This document shows, piece after piece, positions 60,781-64,000 of a stretch of DNA of 64,000 bases. The stretch comes from Haliea sp964022665 (GTDB lineage Bacteria > Pseudomonadota > Gammaproteobacteria > Pseudomonadales > Halieaceae): positions 62,001-126,000 of the forward strand of contig CAXIDF010000011.1 of the NCBI GenBank assembly GCA_964022665.1, in the 5' to 3' direction. Each line of letters opens with the position of its first letter. Position 1 is the stretch's first letter. Both the position numbers and the translations under genes were made by a program. The notes beneath the pieces were generated by a model that worked only from the letters and a program-made list of their open reading frames with translations, searched no databases and was not told the DNA's origin.

Positions 60781-61659
60781 ATGCAGGATTTCAATAACAA
60801 GGTGGTGGTGATCACTGGTGGTGCCAGTGGCATCGGCAAGGCCCTGGGCCGCTCCTTTCTCGCCGCCGGGGCCAAGGTGGTGCTGTCTGACGTTGAGCGC
60901 GGTGCGCTGGAAGCGACCCGCGATGAGCTGGCGGCGGGCGGCGGTACGGTGCGTGCCATCGTCACCGACGTGTCCAAGCCCGATTCGGTGAATGCCCTGG
61001 CAGATGCCGTGTTCGACGAGTTCGGTGCCTGCCACGTGCTGTGCAACAACGCTGGCGTGAGCGTCACCAACACTAACGTCTGGGATACCACGCCGAACGA
61101 CTGGCAGTGGGTTCTGGGCGTGAATGTGCGTGGCATAGCGCACGGTGTGCAGGCCTTCGTGCCGCGCATGCTGGCATCGGGTGAGGAAGGGGTGGTGATG
61201 AATACCTCTTCCGGCGATGGCGGCATTTCACCGCTGGCGGATCAGTCGGTGTATGCCTCGAGCAAGGCGGGTGTCTCCATCATGACCGAATGCCTGAACG
61301 CCCAGCTGGTCGGCCAGGAAACCAAGCTCCGGGCCTGTATTTTCTACCCTTCCGGCGGCATTCTGCCCACGGGTATCTGGACCACGCGGCGCAATCGTCC
61401 CGAGGAGCTGGCGCGTGAGAAGCCGGTGCCTGAGGGTGGGGAAATGACGTTTGATGAATTCATGCAGGGCATGAAGGAGATTGGCGTTGACCTGCCGGTG
61501 CAGGACCTCGATGAGTTGGCGGATTTTGCCCTCGACGGCCTGCGCAAGCAGGACTTCGTGATCATGATCGGTCGTGAAACCATGGAAGAAACACTGGTGG
61601 AGCGTGCCCGCAAGCTGGCGCGCGGTGAGTGTCCGATTTCGCACGGCCTGCACGGCTAA
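60781..61659 (+). CDS. SDR-family oxidoreductase of the P450/Rieske cluster
   Basis: A 292-residue short-chain dehydrogenase. TGGASGIG (12-19) is the nucleotide motif, CNNAGVS follows, and the active site is YASSK with the Ser in NTSSGDG. The Asp after the second strand (SDVE) suggests NAD(H). C-terminal ~70 residues (MTFDEFMQGMKEIG onward) are longer than in minimal SDRs. AGAGGA lies before the ATG at 60781. It likely oxidises an alcohol in the same pathway. An intrinsic terminator precedes it. Confidence 0.88.
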   Translation: MQDFNNKVVVITGGASGIGKALGRSFLAAGAKVVLSDVERGALEATRDELAAGGGTVRAIVTDVSKPDSVNALADAVFDEFGACHVLCNNAGVSVTNTNVWDTTPNDWQWVLGVNVRGIAHGVQAFVPRMLASGEEGVVMNTSSGDGGISPLADQSVYASSKAGVSIMTECLNAQLVGQETKLRACIFYPSGGILPTGIWTTRRNRPEELAREKPVPEGGEMTFDEFMQGMKEIGVDLPVQDLDELADFALDGLRKQDFVIMIGRETMEETLVERARKLARGECPISHGLHG

Positions 61660-61718
61660 GCGACCGACCCTCCGTGCCGGGTACCCTGGTGCCCGGCCTG
61701 GCATGCACTGACTGGCGC

Positions 61719-62396
61719 CTAGCCTTGCGCGGCGCCTTTCATCCGCGGTTGCGCCTGCTCGCGCACCAGGCTGTTACAGAGAAAAGCCATCAGTTCGTCG
61801 TAGCGGCCGGCCGCATCGTAGTCGGGATTGTGCAGGTGGTTGAGGATCACCGTGTCGATCATGCCTACGGTCATTTCGGCACAAAACTCCGGCGACAAAG
61901 CGTCTTTCAGGTCATCAATGCTCGCGGCATACAGCCGCAAGAAGTTCTCGTTCATCACCGACAGCAGGGTTGCACCGCTGGCAAGGCTGTTGCCGATGCT
62001 GGCGATAGAATAACGCGCCAGCTCATGCTCAAGGTCGGATGCCCGGCAAAGTTGCTGTTTCTGCGCGTTCAGGACATGCGTAATGCGCTCATCCAGCCGC
62101 GTGAACTGTTCCAACGCTGCATCCACCGAGCCCCTTACCAACTCCAGCGTCCGGGTCACACAAATATCGAACAGCAGGTCGTGGCGCGTGCCGTAATAGT
62201 TGTAGAAGGTTTTACGGGAGATGCCTGAGCGTTCGCAAATGGCATCAATGGTCATGTCGTCAATGCCGTGCTCGGCGATCAGGGCCAGCGCTTCATCGAT
62301 GATGCGCGCGCGTTGCGCCTGTTTTTTGCGTTCCCTGAGGCTTGTGCGGGGTACTGGGCTGGTCAAAATAGGCGTCTTTTGTGGTGTATGAAGCAT
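61719..62396 (-). CDS. TetR-family transcriptional regulator
   Basis: A 225-residue one-component regulator. The HTH is IDAICERSGISRKTFYNYYG (residues ~45-64 region) after an unusually long basic N-terminal arm (LRERKKQAQRARI). The C-terminal ligand domain is helical. The ATG at 62396 is preferred (GGAG 9 bp upstream); a TTG at 62405 is also in frame. It is convergent with the SDR, 59 bp away, and likely controls the P450 cluster; operator-like repeats lie at its start and a related half-site is in the P450 promoter (inference). Confidence 0.88.
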   Translation of the reverse strand: MLHTPQKTPILTSPVPRTSLRERKKQAQRARIIDEALALIAEHGIDDMTIDAICERSGISRKTFYNYYGTRHDLLFDICVTRTLELVRGSVDAALEQFTRLDERITHVLNAQKQQLCRASDLEHELARYSIASIGNSLASGATLLSVMNENFLRLYAASIDDLKDALSPEFCAEMTVGMIDTVILNHLHNPDYDAAGRYDELMAFLCNSLVREQAQPRMKGAAQG

Positions 62397-62424
62397 ATGT
62401 GACAAGCTCCACCATACACCACAA
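62379..62424. promoter_or_regulatory. Inverted repeat at the TetR gene start
   Basis: TTGTGGTGTATG (62379-62390) and CATACACCACAA (62413-62424) are perfect 12-bp inverted arms with a 22-bp spacer spanning the start codon. They could bind the TetR protein as two half-operators or one looped site (inference). Confidence 0.55.
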
Positions 62425-62443
62425 GCCGCGCCCGGCGCCAGCG

Positions 62444-64000
62444 TCAGGCGTCTTCTGCATCGCTTAGCATTTCCCTGGCGTGCTCCAGGGAGCGCTCGGT
62501 GAGTTTCACGCCGCCCAGCATCCGGGCAATTTCGTGTGCCCGCTGGTCGTCTTCAAGCGCTGCTAGGCGGGCCCAGGCTGCAGTCTTGTCGGAGGTTTTG
62601 CTGACCAGCAGGTGCCGGTGCCCCTGCGAGGCCACCTGCGCCAGGTGGGTGACGCAGAGAACCTGTGCCTCGCGCGCCAGCCCGCGCAACAGCCGGCCGA
62701 CCACTTCGGCCACCGCGCCGCCAATGCCCACGTCAACTTCGTCAAATACCATGCTTGGCAGTGTGCCGCCCTTGGCAGTGACCACCTGAATGGCCAGGCT
62801 GATACGCGACAGCTCGCCGCCGGAGGCAATCTTGCCCAGTGGCTGTGGGGCGGCCCCCGGGTTGGTGCTGATCAGGAACTCAATGTCCTCTGCGCCTTGG
62901 GGATGAGGGGCATCGGACTCGCGGGGGGGGAGTGCGATAGCAAAGCGGCAATCTGCCATGGCCAGTGTGTGCAGGACGTCGGCCGTTTTGGCCATGAGGC
63001 TCTTGGCGGCTTTGGCCCGCTCCTTGCTCAGTTTGGCGGCATCTTTGTGGTAGGCCTCGGCGAGGTCTTCCAGCTCCTGCTGCAGCGCCTCTATGCGCTG
63101 CCCGCCCTGAGCCAGCCCCGCCAACTCCTCCTGCAACCCGGCCTGCAGCTCCAGCAGTTGCGGCGGCTTGATGCGGTGCTTGCGCGCCACATCGTGCAGT
63201 TGTTCAAGGCGTTTTTCCACCTGCGCGAGCCGCTGTGGGTCAATCTCGATTGAGTCGATATGGCGCTGGATCTCGCGGTGCGCCTCGTCGAGTTGTATCG
63301 CCGCTGAGTCCAGCAGGCTGAGGGCGTTGTCCGCGGTTTTGCTGCTGCCGGCGGCACTGCGCATCAACTGCAGGGCGTGACGCGCTGCGCTGGCCTGTTC
63401 TTCGCAAATCTCCAGCGCCTGATGGGCACCCTTCAGGATATCTTCCGCATTGGCCAGCAGGCTCTGGTCGCGCTCCAGTTCCTCCAGCTCCCCTTCGCGC
63501 AGGCCCAACTGCTCCAGCTCGTCTACCTGATAGGCCAGCAGCTGGGCTCGCGCGGCGGTCTCGTCGCGGGTGTCGGTGAGTGCCGCCAGCTCGCGCTGGC
63601 CGCGCAGCCAGTCGGAGGCGGACTGCTCCACCCGACGGGCCAGTGTCTGCTGGCCGGCAAAGGTGTCCAGCATCGCGCGCTGGACCGGTTTGCGCAGCAG
63701 CGACTGGTGGGCGTGCTGGCTGTGGATGTCGATCAGCAGTTCACCGAGTTCGGCGCAGTCCTGCAGGGTGGAAGCACTGCCATTGATATAGGCGCGCGAG
63801 CGCCCCTCGGCGGTGACTACGCGGCGCAGCAGGCATTCATCATCATGGGCCAGGTCGCGGGCCCGCAGCCATGCGGCCGCGGGGGCGTTGCCAGAGATAT
63901 CGAAGGTGGCGGTTACCTCCGCCCGTTCGCTGCCGGCGCGTACGGCCTTCGGGTCGGCCCGGTCGCCCAGGCAGAGACCCAGGGCATCGAGCATGATGGA
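62444..64000 (-). CDS. recN: DNA repair protein RecN (N-terminus outside window)
   Basis: About 519 residues from near the N-terminus to the stop of the SMC-like repair ATPase RecN. The window edge falls just after Walker A; the visible part starts SIMLDALGLCLGDRA. Long heptad-rich coiled coils (~170-330) flank the centre. The C-terminal half has the ABC signature region SGGELSRISLAIQ and Walker B MVFDEVDVGIGG. In E. coli recN adjoins bamE; here ~5 kb with fur and the P450 cluster lies between. Reading frame is intact to the edge. Confidence 0.93.
   Translation of the reverse strand, partial: SIMLDALGLCLGDRADPKAVRAGSERAEVTATFDISGNAPAAAWLRARDLAHDDECLLRRVVTAEGRSRAYINGSASTLQDCAELGELLIDIHSQHAHQSLLRKPVQRAMLDTFAGQQTLARRVEQSASDWLRGQRELAALTDTRDETAARAQLLAYQVDELEQLGLREGELEELERDQSLLANAEDILKGAHQALEICEEQASAARHALQLMRSAAGSSKTADNALSLLDSAAIQLDEAHREIQRHIDSIEIDPQRLAQVEKRLEQLHDVARKHRIKPPQLLELQAGLQEELAGLAQGGQRIEALQQELEDLAEAYHKDAAKLSKERAKAAKSLMAKTADVLHTLAMADCRFAIALPPRESDAPHPQGAEDIEFLISTNPGAAPQPLGKIASGGELSRISLAIQVVTAKGGTLPSMVFDEVDVGIGGAVAEVVGRLLRGLAREAQVLCVTHLAQVASQGHRHLLVSKTSDKTAAWARLAALEDDQRAHEIARMLGGVKLTERSLEHAREMLSDAEDA

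Overview
The window is a gene-dense, high-GC chromosomal segment from a gammaproteobacterium. The clearest evidence is the set recN, bamE, rnfH, ratA, smpB and ssrA (tmRNA), which in Escherichia coli lie side by side in this order. A bacterioferritin/Bfd pair, a Fur regulator, several TonB-dependent receptors, and P450, Rieske and SDR oxidoreductases would fit a free-living marine, Halieaceae/Cellvibrionales-like bacterium. That placement is inference; no 16S rRNA is present.

Layout. 1-8.9 kb: the 3' end of gdhA, a Yej-type peptide ABC transporter operon (minus strand) and a divergent M1 aminopeptidase lipoprotein, together a plausible peptide-uptake module. 8.9-16.6 kb: a TonB-dependent receptor, a CHASE-GAF-PAS-GGDEF-EAL protein, a Ca/Na antiporter and an FKBP-type prolyl isomerase. 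16.65-17.85 kb: a complete IS5-type element with a TTAA target duplication, inserted 22 bp before a gene for a beta-helix/diheme cytochrome fusion. 20.3-27.3 kb: iron region with bacterioferritin, Bfd and TonB receptor behind a Fur box, and a second Fur-boxed operon of Fiu-like receptor, PiuC-like hydroxylase and SDR. 27.4-42.9 kb: antiporter, DUF6351-like lipoprotein, acyltransferase, SDR, small membrane and exported proteins (one with four Cys-containing repeats), a voltage-gated-type K+ channel paired with an unknown membrane protein, an aspartic protease, a Bax-like glucosaminidase and a large secreted protein with a thermolysin-type zinc site.

43.0-46.0 kb: a small segment with an orphan PEP-CTERM protein and a complete ISL3-type element with an 8-bp target duplication. 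It is bounded by a 20-bp direct repeat (19/20 identical) that includes the last 14 nt of the tmRNA gene, as expected of an island integrated at ssrA; no integrase remains. 46.4-53.8 kb: an Ldh_2-type dehydrogenase and a seven-gene MoxR/DUF58/DUF4381/VWA/VWA/TPR/BatD operon, mostly coupled by stop/start overlaps. 53.9-57.5 kb: smpB, an NSS transporter, ratA, rnfH, bamE and fur.

57.6-62.4 kb: a P450, Rieske oxygenase, acetoacetate-decarboxylase-fold protein and SDR cluster with a convergent TetR regulator. It looks like a coherent oxidative catabolic module with no substrate I can name, and is the best candidate here for an undescribed system. The window ends inside recN.
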